A stretch of 64,000 bases of DNA from Tubiluchus corallicola (GCA_030141605.1 JAQGDQ010000675.1:1-64000), one strand, 5' to 3'. Shown: positions 1 to 12,075, numbered from the stretch's first letter. Notes: generated from the letters alone by a model not told the origin. A program made the numbers and translations.

Positions 1-242
1 GGAAAAAAACTCGAGATATGCCTTACTAATGTAATTCTCAACCGTCTGTCAATGGAATATACAAATCATACCTTTGCTCTTATGAACGCTTTAATATAGG
101 CTTTTCTTGTTAGACAACCAGTTTTTTCAAAGTAACGATCTGTATTCAGTTAGTAGTACTTTATCTGTATCTGTATCTGTCTTAGTACTTATTGTAAATG
201 CGTAATCAATTACACGGGTAAAAGTAATTAAATTCGGAGTAT
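1..242. other. Flank 3' of zinc-finger array 1, no gene seen
   Basis: AT-rich sequence with a short tandem of ctgtat near 165-180. I see no coding region or recognisable element. It lies downstream of the minus-strand finger array and may include its 3' untranslated region. Confidence 0.5.
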
Positions 243-1572
<1,330 letters not shown>

Positions 1573-1651
1573 CTCGCTGAGAAAATGATTTGTCACATTT
1601 GTGGGGTTTGATTCCAGTATGAGTGTTCATGTGACTGAGAAGATGACCTCG

Positions 1652-2821
1652 CTAAGAAAATGATTTGTCACATAATTCACATTTGTGGGGTTTCAATCCA
1701 GTATGAGTGTTCATGTGCTTGAGAAGACTACCTCGCTCAGAAAATGATTTGTCACATAAGTCACATTTGTGAGGCTTCAAACCAGTATGAGTGTTCATGT
1801 GACTGAGAAGATTACCTCGCCAAGAAAATGATTTGTCACATAAGTCACATTTGTAGGGTTTCAATCCAGTATGAGTGTTCATGTGCTTGAGAAGACTACC
1901 TCGCTCAGAAAATGATTTGTCACACAAGTCACATTTGTGGGGTTTCAAACCAATATGAGTGCTCATGTGCCTGAGAAGATGACCTCGCAGAGAAAATGAT
2001 TTGTCACACAAGTCACATTTGTGGGGTTTCAAACCAATATGAGTGTTTATGTGACTGAGAAGATTACCTCGCTCAGAAAATGATTTGTCACATAAGTCAC
2101 ATTTGTGGGGTTTCAATCCAGTATGAGTGTTCATGTGCTTGAGAAGACTACCTCGCTCAGAAAACGATTTGTCACATAAGTCACATTTGTGGGGTTTCAA
2201 ACCAGTATGAGTGTTCATGTGCCTGAGAAGATGACCTCGCAGAGAAAATGATTTGTCACACAAGTCACATTTGTGGGGTTTCAAACCAGTATGAGTGTTC
2301 ATGTGACTGAGAAGATTACCTCGCCGAGAAAATGATTTGTCACATAAGCCACATTTGTGGGGTTTCATTCCAGTATGAGTGTACATGTGCTTGAGAAGAT
2401 TACCTCGGTGAGAAAATGATTTGTCACACAAGTCACATTTGTGGGGTTTCATTCCAGTGTGAGTGTTCATGTGCCTGAGAAGATTACCTCGCTCAGAAAA
2501 TGATTTGTCACATAAGTCACATTTGTGGGGTTTCATTCCAGTATGAGTGTTCATGTGAGTAAGAAGATTACCTCGCTGAGAAAATGATTTGTCACATAAA
2601 TCACATTTGTGGGGTTTCATTCCAGTATGAGTGTGCATGTGCTTGAGAAGATTACCTCGACGAGAAAACGATTTGTCACATAAGTCACATTTGTGGGGTT
2701 TCATTCCAGTATGAGTGTTCATGTGCGTAAGAAGATTACCTCGCTGAGAAAATGATTTGTCACATAAGTCACATTTGTGGGGTTTCATTCTTGTGTAATG
2801 TTCAGGTTTCTTACGAAGCAT
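1652..2821 (-). CDS. C2H2 zinc-finger protein, array 2 (truncated by a stop)
   Basis: The open frame of 389 codons starts at ATG 2821 with MLRKKPEHYTRMKPHKC, the same start as array 3. It holds 13 complete C2H2 fingers and the first half of a fourteenth. The frame ends at TAG exactly where other fingers have CAG, the glutamine at helix position -1. Beyond the stop, one finger continues to about 1600 and another has lost its first cysteine pair, so the 3' end is eroding. Residues at -1, 3 and 6 vary between fingers (for example QNT, RNK, ENR, HNK, LHR, ESK, WNS), while the scaffold is almost fixed. No KRAB, BTB, SET or other effector domain is in frame. The codons just upstream of the ATG contain TGA where array 3 has TGG, so that stretch is probably untranslated. 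Likely a nuclear DNA-binding protein if expressed; it could equally be a pseudogene. Confidence 0.6.
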   Translation of the reverse strand: MLRKKPEHYTRMKPHKCDLCDKSFSQRGNLLTHMNTHTGMKPHKCDLCDKSFSRRGNLLKHMHTHTGMKPHKCDLCDKSFSQRGNLLTHMNTHTGMKPHKCDLCDKSFSERGNLLRHMNTHTGMKPHKCDLCDKSFSHRGNLLKHMYTHTGMKPHKCGLCDKSFSRRGNLLSHMNTHTGLKPHKCDLCDKSFSLRGHLLRHMNTHTGLKPHKCDLCDKSFSERGSLLKHMNTHTGLKPHKCDLCDKSFSERGNLLSHINTHIGLKPHKCDLCDKSFSLRGHLLRHMSTHIGLKPHKCDLCDKSFSERGSLLKHMNTHTGLKPYKCDLCDKSFSWRGNLLSHMNTHTGLKPHKCDLCDKSFSERGSLLKHMNTHTGLKPHKCELCDKSFS

Positions 2822-3310
2822 GCTTCAATAGCAAAAATATTTATTGTACCGACCACAGCTGCAAGCTTTAAGTACGTTTATCCACAACTGCCGACACTCG
2901 GTTTCCTAAGATTGTAGATCACAGTTGCGAGACTTCAATTCACGTGCAGGAGGTGACAACTATATTGAAAAGAAACCAAAAATAAAATTTACAGTTAATA
3001 GTGCAGCATCCATATTGAGCGCGTTATTATTACAGTAAACTTTGCATAAAACATGATCAAACAACTCAAATTTTCACGCAACTCAAAGAATTTCAGCAGA
3101 AAGGATGAAATCTTTCGTTTTTCCGGAAAAAACATCAACTAAAATTTTTGCCTAACTCAAATAAAAAATTATGGTCCATTTAATCAAAAAACAGGTAACT
3201 TACTTCTCCTAACTAAAAAAATGCAATTTGTACTCTAGAAAAATGAAAAAGTTTTGTACAACTCAAAAACAGAATCATCTTTCGGGAAAATTCTGATGTC
3301 TTACAAGTCG
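2822..3310. repeat. 5' flank of array 2, duplicated at 13616-14110
   Basis: Near-identical to the sequence 5' of array 3, with only scattered substitutions. It should contain the promoter or 5' untranslated exon of the finger gene if the gene is active, but I cannot identify a TATA box or splice donor with confidence. Similarity to the other duplicate is lost after about 3370. Confidence 0.75.
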
Positions 3311-3569
3311 TGCCTCCCCCCAAATATTTTCTCTGGGATAAATCTTTCCGTGTTGTTCACGTGTCCTTTTCCTCACGATAATGAAAAGAGGTACCTGAGA
3401 ATACAAGAACGCGAAGGACAGCAGACAACCTACAAGCTAATAAAAATGAACAAAAGACACAAAGTGAAAGTCTGGTTGAGCAGATTAGTTTTTTAAGGAG
3501 GGAAAAAACTGTGGAATTAGGAAAAAGTAAAAGTGAAAAGATCTCAGAAAAAGAAATTTAAAAATTTTA

Positions 3570-3700
3570 ATGTAGTGCATACAAATTGCCAAGAATGAGT
3601 TTAAGGATCAGTTATTATGCCCAGTGTGTGGGAAAGATGATGATACTACTGAACATATGCTTAAATGTAACAGATACGAAGAATGGAAAAAATTTTGAAC
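3570..3700 (+). pseudogene. Non-LTR retrotransposon (LINE) C-terminal fragment
   Basis: One frame reads CPVCGKDDDTTEHMLKC followed by NRYEEWK (3618-3690). This is the C-x2-C-x9-H-x4-C motif found after the reverse transcriptase in several LINE clades. The frame is closed on both sides and no reverse-transcriptase core is present. It lies in the part of this duplicate (about 3370-3735) with no counterpart in the other copy, so it probably came in after the duplication or was lost from the partner. Recognition rests on one short motif. Confidence 0.45.
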
Positions 3701-3881
3701 TCAAATATTTAATGCAAAATGCAAATCCAAAAATGCAGAGAAATGTACAAGATTTTACCTAACCCCTTGAGAACCAAAAAAGAACACAACAGGTAAACAA
3801 TTTCAAACACAGAAACAGATCAAGTGCTCTCACCATAGCGCTCATACATTTTGCACCATTTACAAAAAGGGGAACTACAAT

Positions 3882-3886
3882 ATGGG
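3882..3886. repeat. Target-site duplication, left
   Basis: ATGGG immediately outside the left LTR, matched by ATGGG at 7874-7878. The unoccupied duplicate at 15004-15008 carries it once. Confidence 0.85.
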
Positions 3887-4005
3887 TGTTATGTATTAAT
3901 GCGTCAGAACGCATTGTAAATAAAGTAGTTCGGTAACACGCATAATGGTGTACTATGTTTCGTTATTTCTACTAGATAGAAATCCAGGTACATCAACATA
4001 AAACA
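3887..4005 (+). repeat. LTR, left, inverted relative to the element body
   Basis: The 119-bp sequence begins TGTTATG and ends CATAAAACA. It is the reverse complement of 7755-7873 apart from two substitutions (a T/G near base 18 and a T/C near base 68). In a normal provirus it would be a direct repeat. Confidence 0.9.
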
Positions 4006-4023
4006 TGGTGTCAGAAGTGGGAT
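4006..4023 (+). other. Primer-binding site copy, 18 nt, at the inverted junction
   Basis: TGGTGTCAGAAGTGGGAT is complementary to the 3' terminal 18 nt, CCA included, of tRNA-Leu(CAG) as I remember that tRNA. The match ends exactly at nt 18, and integrase antisense sequence follows at once. Confidence 0.75.
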
Positions 4024-4559
4024 ATTCTCTTGGTGTATTTCTGCGATTAAGTAGCGCCAAGTACGGATCTTTTCTAGCTTCGTAGCATTTAATAAGTATG
4101 TTCTTCGCTATACCAACTGATTTCTCTACTAATCCATTAGCTTGTGAGTGTCTTGGTGATATGCGGCTATGATCAAAAGCAAATTGATGTGCAAATTCAG
4201 CAAACTCATTGCTATTGAACTCTTTTTGGTATGCCGTGAGTACAAAACCATTTTTTGAGCTGTCTTATGACCGTAGATGCTTTGAATCTCGTTCTAATTT
4301 CTCAATCTCAAAAAATTCACTGTAGTAGTCAGTACAAATTAACCACTTGTAACCTAAGCAGTCAAACAGATCAGATGCTACATGTATCCAAGGACCTTCT
4401 GGAATTTCTGAAGGCATTAGTGGCTCTTTTTGTTGCTTCATTCTGTGTGCTTAACATGTTGCACATTTTGATACAATATCTTCTATCTGTTTGTTGATAC
4501 CTGGCCAATAAACAATATCTCATTCTAGTTGTTTACATTTAACCATACCTAGGTGGCTT
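4024..4559 (-). pseudogene. Retrotransposon integrase, truncated
   Basis: Translated fragments in shifting frames show the zinc-binding region with WPG and a C-x2-C pair (about 4500-4430). The first catalytic aspartates lie in a region near 4380-4290, and the signature SPRHSQANGLVEKS near 4110 contains the catalytic glutamate. Coding similarity stops at 4024 against the 18-nt primer-site copy. In-frame stops and frameshifts are present. Integrase would join element DNA to the host chromosome; this copy cannot. Confidence 0.75.
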
Positions 4560-6196
4560 TCATGAAATTATATCTAGCGTTCGTTTCTGCATTGATTTTG
4601 GCACAACCACTCTTCCACCTTTGAAGATGATTCCATCTATGTAGCTAAGCTCTTCTTGGAAGTCAAAATATGGCCTTACAAAAGGACTAACTTGTAATCT
4701 GTGTTCAGGCCATCCTTCGGGTGAAGTAATTACTCGCTTTAATTCTTGCAGTGCTTCATCTGTGACTGTTTCTCTTTTCATTTCTTCCAATCTCTTTGGA
4801 TTGATGTTCGATGTGCTAACAACTTCTTCTGCAGAGATACTAAAGATGTGACTGAAATCATCTGTTAAGTTTGGACCACTATCTGCAAGATATGCACGAC
4901 TTAGCGCATCTGTAACTGATATTTCTGTGCCTCTTTTAGCCACTAGTTTGAAGTCATATTGCTGCAATTTTAGTCGCATTCTTTGGAGTCTGAGTGGTAC
5001 TTGATATAGTGGTTTCTCTAAAATTCTGATCAAAGGCAGATGGTCAGTCTCTACTACTATGTCGCTTCTTTCGTATACAAAAGTATGGAACTTCTTCATT
5101 GCAAATACAATTGCCAGAAGTTCTTTCTTTATTTGTGCATATGCGCACTCTGCATCTGTAAGTGCTTTTGAGCCATAAGCAACTGGTTGCTGATTTTGCT
5201 GTAAGACACATCCTAGACCAGACATGCTGGCATCACAAGAGATAGTAATTGGCTCTGTTTGGCTGTAAAATTTCAAGGTTGGTGCTGTAGTCATCACTTT
5301 TTTAATTTGACGGACTGCTTCTATATGAACTTCATCGAAGTGCCATGAGAACTGTTTTTCGCTACTCTCTTTAATTAGCTGTCTGAGAGGCTCTGTTACA
5401 GTTGACAAATTGGGTAAGAATTTACATGTGTATGTAACCATTCCTAATAGCGTTTGGACTTCCTTTATGCACTTTGGCATTGGCATGTCAGTAACTGCTT
5501 TGACTTTGTCTGGATCGATCTGAACGCCTTTGCTACTGATAATATGGCCTGCATATTTAACACTTTCTTGACATAATGCTAGTTTTCTCGGTGAAAATGT
5601 GACATTATTCTCTCTGGCTCTTTGTAATATGCATCTTAGCAACTCAATGTTCTTTGACTGCTACTGAGTCTGCAAGTAAGTCATCAGTTATAATGTTCAA
5701 TTTCTCTATGTCTCCAAAGATTTCCATCATCTTCCGTTGATATAGTTCAGGGGCGGAAGATATGCCCATTGGAAGTCTCCTGTACATGTATCGGCCAAAC
5801 GGTGTGTTGAACGCTGTTAACAAGCTTGACTCTTCATCAAGTTCTAATTGGAAATAACCAGAGTTGGCATCTAGCACTGTGAAATGTTGGCTTCCACTGA
5901 CACGAGTGATTATATCATCAACAGTATTAATTGGGTAATACAAGTAAGGCTTTGTTTAAATCCTTAGGGTCAATTGTTAATCTCACATCAACATCTGGGC
6001 TTAACCCTTTCTTTTTCACAACATGTAATGAGCTGCACCAAGGTGTGGGAGTTCCTACTGGAATTTTTTCAATAATTCCCATTTCAACTAGTTCATCTAA
6101 TTTCCTTTTTGCAGGTTTACGTAAGGCTGCAGGAATGGGCCTTGGAGGGTGAGAGGGAAACTTTGCCAGGCATTTTTCCAATACCCTGAAACACAT
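4560..6196 (-). pseudogene. Retrotransposon reverse transcriptase and RNase H, frameshifted
   Basis: Three consecutive open pieces (6196-5927, 5943-5644, 5642-4560) together carry the Ty3-type order. The first has the RT N-terminus with GTPTPWCSSLHVVKKKG. The second has FTVLDANSGYFQ, the PFG/LPMG block and the active site as ITDD instead of the usual YxDD. The third has the thumb and connection, then RNase H with CDAS, an E in KKELLAI, DHLPL and TDALSRA. Two frameshifts separate the pieces. They would have been one pol polyprotein acting in cytoplasmic particles. Confidence 0.88.
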
Positions 6197-7010
6197 CTAT
6201 ATATTCATACAATAAAGCTGTAACTGCAGGAAATGGGCATTTTTCAATGCTTTCATGCACTTGTGCATTTGATGTAGGCCTATGTTCAACATGATTAACT
6301 CTTTGCAACAATTTTAGCTCAAGACAAGTTTCTAAACTAAGTATATTTGGTACACTGCCGTTTACTAGCTCACATTTCAACCAATAATTTGCTCCTTTGT
6401 ACACAACTGGTAATTCAACAACACGTAAAGGTTTAATGGGAGCACTACCAAAACCATACATAACTGTATTAGATTTAGCTATTTTAGGTTTAACGTATAT
6501 TGTATCATACTGCTTTTTCGAAATTACATTTACATCTGCAGCTGAATCTATCTTAAAGCTCATATTGCCGCCATCACGAAGTTTGAAATTCACAGTCCAG
6601 GCTTTCTTGCTGTCATCTGATCGACATGAAGCCTGATTTGTTTTGCTACACAAAATAAATGACTTATCTACACAGTTGTCATAATTATAAGTATTTCTTG
6701 AGTCATCATTTACACTTAGATTATTTACAGACCTACTCAGATCATGTTCACTATACATGCAAGCATCATTATGTGAAACATTCTGTGATTCTACACAGTT
6801 TACTCTTTTTCTGCATACTCTTGCAAAATGATTGTATCGTTTGCAAAAATTACATTGCTGCTGCCATGCTGGACATTTTCTCGGTGGATGTGAGTAACCA
6901 CAGCTGTAGCATGTACTATCATGCATTCTGAAACGTTGATTAAAACTGCGGTCACATTTCTGCGTGTATTTTCCTCGCTGTGAAGTATTGCTACGCTGTT
7001 GCTGGAACAA
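6117..7010 (-). pseudogene. Retrotransposon nucleocapsid knuckles and aspartic protease
   Basis: Open frame of 297 codons. Near residues 30-70 are two zinc knuckles, CYSCGYSHPPRKC (C-x2-C-x3-H-x4-C) and CNFCKRYNHFARVC (C-x2-C-x4-H-x4-C), for RNA binding. Near residue 150 the protease active site reads IDSAADVNVI, with DSA in place of the commoner DTG/DSG. The frame overlaps the RT piece and shifts into it near 6150-6120. Confidence 0.8.
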
Positions 7011-7028
7011 CGCTAAGTCACGACGCTG

Positions 7029-7710
7029 CTAATTTTTGCTACTCGGCAAAACTGACTGTTGTCGGTCATTTGTTGAAAAATCATGTCGATGAATGTTGTG
7101 GTACCCACTTCTGCTTCTTCCACGACCACGAACAGTATTTATATTCACGTGCTGGTCTCCACTATTAATTGCTGTGTACAAAACACGAGACTGTTGTTGT
7201 TGCTCAAATAACTGCGCCCTTTTAAAATTTCGTCCAAGTTCAAATCTTCGCTCCACAGTTTTTCTCTTAACTTTGAGTCTCTTACACCATTGCTAATTGC
7301 AACACACAATTGGTTATTTAATCCATCACCAAATTCGCAACTGACAGCTATGTCTTTCAATGCAGTAATAAAACTAATGAATTCAGCAATACTCTCATAC
7401 TGACCTTGTTTTCTCTGCTGAAATTGTGTAATGTACCCTTTACGTAATTTTCGTGGTTCGAAATAATTGTCAAATTTAGTGGTGACTGCTGTATATTCAG
7501 ACTTTTCTTCGTCTGTTAAGTTAAGTTGTTGAAAACTTTTTGATATTCCTTGCCAATTGTGTACAGTAACAACGCAACTTTCTGTTCGCCATTAGCATTC
7601 TGCTTACCAGCGGGTGTCATGAACACGTTGAATTCGGCTTTAAATTCTTTCCAGTCCTGGGCGAGGTTCACTTTATCCGTGGAAAATTTTAGTGGCTTTA
7701 GATTCTCCAT
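7029..7710 (-). pseudogene. Retrotransposon gag, frameshifted
   Basis: The probable gag start is MENLKPLKFS at 7710, 32 nt inside the right primer site. The frame breaks near 7516, continues in a second frame to about 7230, and in a third to 7029, ending in an RGRGRSRSG-rich stretch. The order after the right LTR and primer site shows that the right end is the element's true 5' end. Confidence 0.7.
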
Positions 7711-7741
7711 ATTCTATTTACTTTGTTTTCACTAAATTTAT

Positions 7742-7754
7742 ACTTCTGACACCA
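7742..7754 (-). other. Primer-binding site, genuine 5' copy
   Basis: On the minus strand directly after the 5' LTR, TGGTGTCAGAAGT matches the tRNA-Leu 3' end for 13 nt and then diverges, in contrast to the 18-nt match at the left junction. Confidence 0.7.
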
Positions 7755-7873
7755 TGTTTTATGTTGATGTACCTGGATTTCTATCTAGTAGAAATAACGA
7801 AACATGGTACACCATTATGCGTGTTACCGAACTACTTTATTTACAATGCGTTCTGCCGCATTAATACATAACA
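7755..7873 (-). repeat. LTR, right, the true 5' LTR
   Basis: 119 bp on the minus strand, TGTTATG to CATAAAACA, followed by the primer site and gag. It is bounded outside by ATGGG. Confidence 0.9.
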
Positions 7874-7878
7874 ATGGG
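7874..7878. repeat. Target-site duplication, right
   Basis: ATGGG, the partner of 3882-3886. Beyond it the sequence continues in register with the unoccupied duplicate at 15009. Confidence 0.85.
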
Positions 7879-8660
7879 AAATCAGCAACATGAGAATGGG
7901 ACACAGAGATTAAACCCACCAGGAAAAACTTCGAGGGACATAGTGAAACAAATTTCAAACACAGAAACAGATAGAGTGCTCTCGCCACTTCGTTCATTAC
8001 ATAATTCCATTCTGAAGCACTAAATATTTTCTTTATCATACGATTCACTTCAAATTTTCAGATTATTTTCATTACTTTTTTTTCTTTCACCGTGTGGGAC
8101 AATCTAACCAGCCCTGCTTTTTGATTACCCAAAACACATTTACATTTGTATATAGGTGAACAGTGTGAGGTTTTTCTTTTGCAGAAACAATTAAAACTTA
8201 TTTGTATTGTGCTCATTGTAGGCCCTTTCACTATATATTGTACAAGAAACTATTGTAAATGTGTAATGGGAAATAAATAACTTCTGAGAGTACGATAAGG
8301 TACCACCAATGACAGTTGAGTATTAAGAATTAAGCCATGCTTCAAAAAAGATGTATAAGTACCTTGAGATCTTGACCATTACTTGTACTATAATTATAAC
8401 ACTCTAATTGAAATGCTAAATGCAAAGTTGAAGCCAATCCAATCACCTCTGCATGCAGTATGGTGAGAGCCAAGCTGGCTTTTGCAATGCTCCCCAATTT
8501 TAGTACAAGGACGATGACCGGCACACAGCACTTGAAGAACTTGCCAAGTCGTTCACACTTGTTAGTTCACTTTCAGAGGGGAATCTCTACGTCTGAACAT
8601 CATCGTCATCTTAGGGGCTTCCGTTATCCAAGTGTTGGGCTTGGAATAGGGCACTAGCCG
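7879..8660. repeat. Segmental duplication block, partner of 15009-15780
   Basis: Alignable by eye over about 780 bp with small indels, sharing phrases such as agattaaacccaccagga and cctctgcatgcagtatggtg. No convincing gene: the short frames here are neither long nor conserved between the two copies. It extends the finger-locus duplication across the retrotransposon insertion site. Confidence 0.8.
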
Positions 8661-8773
8661 AAAAAGGGCAATTGGTGCAAATAGGCTAGCCCAAGTAGGA
8701 TGCGTAGTAGATGTGTTAGCCCAAGTATATTGGCTAATTCAGTTTGCAATGAATAGTAAAATAATGGTATTTC

Positions 8774-9325
8774 TTAAAGGAAAACCGGATGATCCTGTAA
8801 ACATTACTTAAGAATAAAGAATGCTTTAAAATATTGAAAATTACAATAGTTTTTTTTAAATCAGAGCTAAGATTAAATAATAATTACCTCGGATACTCAA
8901 ATTTTGTTAAGCATTCAAAGCTACACACGGCTCAGGAAATCTACTAAGATTGGCAGTGGTGGTTTTTGTCACGTGCGCGTGGCCGACAAATAGAAGGCAG
9001 TACCGTGATAACCTTGATCATGAACTCCAGTGTTAGTTTCAAGACGTCATATAATGTAAAGCAAATTTTTGTGACATAAATTTAAATAATACTGTAACAC
9101 TTATGCAAATGTGCTTGACATGCAAGGGAAGTCGCCTGTCATTACACAAGCTGTGGTTAGTTTCTGACGTAAGCAATAGCTATGTTCGGTTGCCGTTAAT
9201 TAATTTTCTAAGTTAAGTATTCAAATATAAGGAACAATTGTTAACTTTTATAGGCAAGAAAATGTACATTTTGGACAGTAAATTAAAATGAGTTTGAGTC
9301 TAAACAATCGTCCATCTTCCTTTAA
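8774..9325. mobile_element. TTAA-flanked non-autonomous DNA element, copy 1
   Basis: TTAA on both sides; the ends read AGGAAAACCGG on the left and AGGAAGATGG on the reverse-complemented right. The internal sequence matches 25246-25730 over most of its length, with an extra stretch near 9010-9090. No transposase. The TTAA target suggests piggyBac-type mobilisation, but the tips are not the usual piggyBac ones. Confidence 0.6.
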
Positions 9326-9594
9326 AGAATATTTTTATTGATAAAAAAAAGATATTTATTCTAGTTTATTTAAAGAAATTCAAACTTTGTAAATGTCACT
9401 AAAATATAACACGAGTAAAAAATATCTAGGACGAGCAAGTTAGAGGGCAGCTCCATCTGAGAGGGCCTATAATTTCATTATTCTAGCGGCCCTAAAAGGT
9501 CATAATCCAGCCCTGATTACCAGGTGTATCTTTAGTGTCCGGATCAAGTTGGTACGGATGTCGTTTACAACAGTCATAAAGCAAAGCCATGGAT

Positions 9595-9865
9595 ATACGT
9601 GCTAATAGTCGAGTACAAATACGTGTTAACAGTCGTGTACAGATACGTGTTGACAGTCGTGTACAGATATGTGTTGACAGTCGTGTACAGATATGTGTTG
9701 ACAGTCGTATAGAAATACGTGTTGACAGTCGTGTACAGATATGTGTTGACAGTCGTGTACAGATATGTGTTGACAGTCGTGTACAGATATGTGTTGACAG
9801 TCGTATAGAAATACGTGTTGACAGTCATGTACAGATATGCGTTGACAGTCGTGTACAGATTTGTT
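9595..9865. repeat. 24-bp minisatellite
   Basis: About eleven copies of a 24-bp unit built on gttgacagtcgtgtacaga, with variants tatagaaata and tgtacagata. Because 24 is a multiple of 3 and the unit has no stop, both strands stay open as 8-residue repeats. I do not regard these frames as genes. Confidence 0.9.
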
Positions 9866-10576
9866 AATTGATACTTGTGAATGAATATTAACTATGAAAA
9901 GTCAAAGGAAAATGTATATACCGTGTGATGTGTTTGAAAAACATTGATGGCTCACTGCTTAACAAAAGCATCTGTAGCTTTTACTCGATAAATGAATCTG
10001 GTTTGGCAGGTTCTTCAAGTTTTAGTTCATGGTTTTTAACACGTTCATTTTTGGATATTGTTGTGTTGTAGTTGTTAAAACATGAAGTGTGTAATACGCT
10101 TTTAGTCTATATAGCTTGAGATGAACCATCTCTGTTGCCAACGTTGGAACATGTTTTTCATATACTAATGCTACTGCTTTCTCAAGTCGTCAAATCCAAG
10201 CCGTTTTGCAATGTTCGCAAATGGCAACTGTAGATGGCAGCAGCTGCAGCATTAAAGTGAACAGTGGCTCTATACATGGTGTTTTATTATAATCTCTTCC
10301 ATTTGTAAACATGATTTAAATTCTCCGTTAAAACAAGTGAACCACAAACGTTACAAACGCATCTGGGTTCTTGTAAAATCCGAAGTTTAAATCTGGAAAT
10401 TCATATTTTTATGTTAATTAATTAGAACTTGGTCATAGTAAAAATAAATTATTATTGTGCATATAAAAAAAATCTGTACTTTTTTGTTTGAAAATCGAAA
10501 GTGAAACCCAAAGACTTAATTACTTATTTTGCTTACAATTTTGTGGTGAAGGACTTATCATTTTAATTTTATTCCT
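9866..10576. other. AT-rich intergenic stretch, nothing recognised
   Basis: No open frame of note, no tandem repeat and no terminal repeat found. The only structure is scattered short A/T runs. Confidence 0.5.
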
Positions 10577-11090
10577 AGTGGCGGCTCGTGTATAGGTACT
10601 GTGGAACTGCAGCACCCCCTGGTTTCACTCAATACTATCAATAATATTTGATATAATAAGTCTTTTTTCTTTAATTCTTTTTGTACGGATTCAGACCATA
10701 TGAGGGTAGTATTGTTTGCTTCACAGTTCACCCCAGTGGTGTTTGGCTGGTGTGCGCATGCGGTCATGCACACATGTCTGAGCCCAAGTAGAGAAAGTAC
10801 TGTCCCTCATGCAGTTTGTTGTCGGTTATCATGTGCTTAAAAGTCGTGTACCAACATACTCTTGAACTACGACAATTTAGGCTATTCGTAAGCAAAATTT
10901 TTTTTGTTTAGGATTTTATCAAGTTTATGTATAAACTTCCACGTTTTTTTCTTTAACATACAAATTACAACATAAAATTTACATTTGTTTTTCTTACCCA
11001 GTATTAGAACAACGACTAAAAATGTTCTGAAGCAGCCCCCCCCCCCCCCACTAAGTTTAGCAAGCCGGCATTGTTCCCATGTTTGATTCC
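10577..11090. mobile_element. Possible hAT-like element remnant
   Basis: The left tip TAGTGGCGGCTCGTG resembles common hAT tips. A degenerate inverse (GCCGGCATTG) lies at about 11065-11085 beside a C homopolymer (11036-11050). No 8-bp target duplication is evident, so the limits are uncertain. Confidence 0.3.
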
Positions 11091-11740
11091 GACAATGCGT
11101 TACAGAAACAACAAAATGTATTATACACAGCACTGACATATAACACTTTTATGACGTCACATTTTATGTCAAAAATTATTTATTTATTGAACGAGTTAAA
11201 AAACATTTCGTGTTACACAAAATTTGCACACATTAGTATAAAAATACATCAAACTATAATAAAAGTCTTCAAGAAAAGGATGCAGTTAAAACTTTTATTT
11301 TCCTTCTCTTTTTAGTTGTCATTATTCTATCCAAATCTAATTTTTTTGATCTTATTATCTGTGATTATAGAGTATACATTATATTACACATTTCATGCGC
11401 GCACACACACACACACGCACACATTAAATGGTATAAAAATACACTACACTATATCAAATATATTAAACTAAATAATACATATTAAATTATATTTTACTTT
11501 TAAAATTGTTTTATATTGAAACTCACACATTACATCATATAATAGCACTACATCTAAAATTACATATTATGCTAAAAAGTTAGTACTTTTTAAAATCGTC
11601 TACTAATACAGTGTATAGGCAATTTTCGGTAGGACAGTATTTATAATAGAAACTTTAATTTAGTTTACGATATACAGATCAACAAAATAACAGACAATTT
11701 TGCATCAATTTTGCACCCAAATGTTGTCTATGGATACATA
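11091..11740. other. AT-rich intergenic stretch with CA microsatellite
   Basis: A short (CA)n tract at 11401-11424. The rest is AT-rich with no coding signal that I trust. Confidence 0.5.
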
Positions 11741-12075
11741 CACTCAACCTTGGATATAAGGGACACCTCCGGAAAAAATCGTCCCTTATATCAGATGTCC
11801 CTTATAGCCGAAACCAAGCTGTTCGAGGGCGGAGGTTAAATTGAGGTTAAAAATCGATCAATTTTGCTTTGATCAGAAGGGTCCGTTATATGCGAGGTAA
11901 TTTATCTGGGTTTCTATTACGCGGGACCCAAAGATGGATACATACACTCAACCTTGCATATAAGGAACACTTCCAGAAAAAATTGTCCTTTATCAGATGT
12001 CCCTTATAGCCGATGTTGAGTCAGACCGAGTGTAGACCTGTACTTTTACCCATATTTTTATGGATTATTGCTACG
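11741..12075. mobile_element. Tandem partial copies of a TA-type MITE (related to 43948-44389)
   Basis: Two head-to-tail partial copies, beginning at 11741 and 11945 with cactcaaccttg and containing the atataaggga / tcccttata words. Both match the reverse complement of the complete element at 43948-44389. The second copy is cut after the phrase ttattgctac, where the zinc-finger array begins. Confidence 0.7.

Larger units (their letters stand above)
3887..7873 (-). mobile_element. Ty3/mag-like LTR retrotransposon with inverted LTRs
   Basis: A 3987-bp insertion bounded by two 119-bp LTRs in opposite orientation (3887-4005 plus, 7755-7873 minus) that differ at only two positions. The direct repeat ATGGG flanks it (3882-3886, 7874-7878). 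The duplicate locus has an uninterrupted ATGGG at 15004-15008, so insertion site and 5-bp target duplication are read directly. The internal part is on the minus strand: gag, two zinc knuckles, aspartic protease, reverse transcriptase, RNase H, then integrase up to about 35 residues past its catalytic glutamate. Integrase C-terminus, polypurine tract and normal 3' LTR are missing; an inverted LTR plus primer-binding site takes their place. Several frameshifts and stops make it inactive. The primer site matches the 3' end of tRNA-Leu, as recalled for this group. Relation to mag-type elements is inferred from the SPRHSQANG integrase signature. Confidence 0.9.

Noticed and set aside
9574-9867. 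Open frames of 84 and 92 codons on opposite strands
   Set aside because: Both follow from the 24-bp repeat, whose length is a multiple of 3 and which lacks stops.
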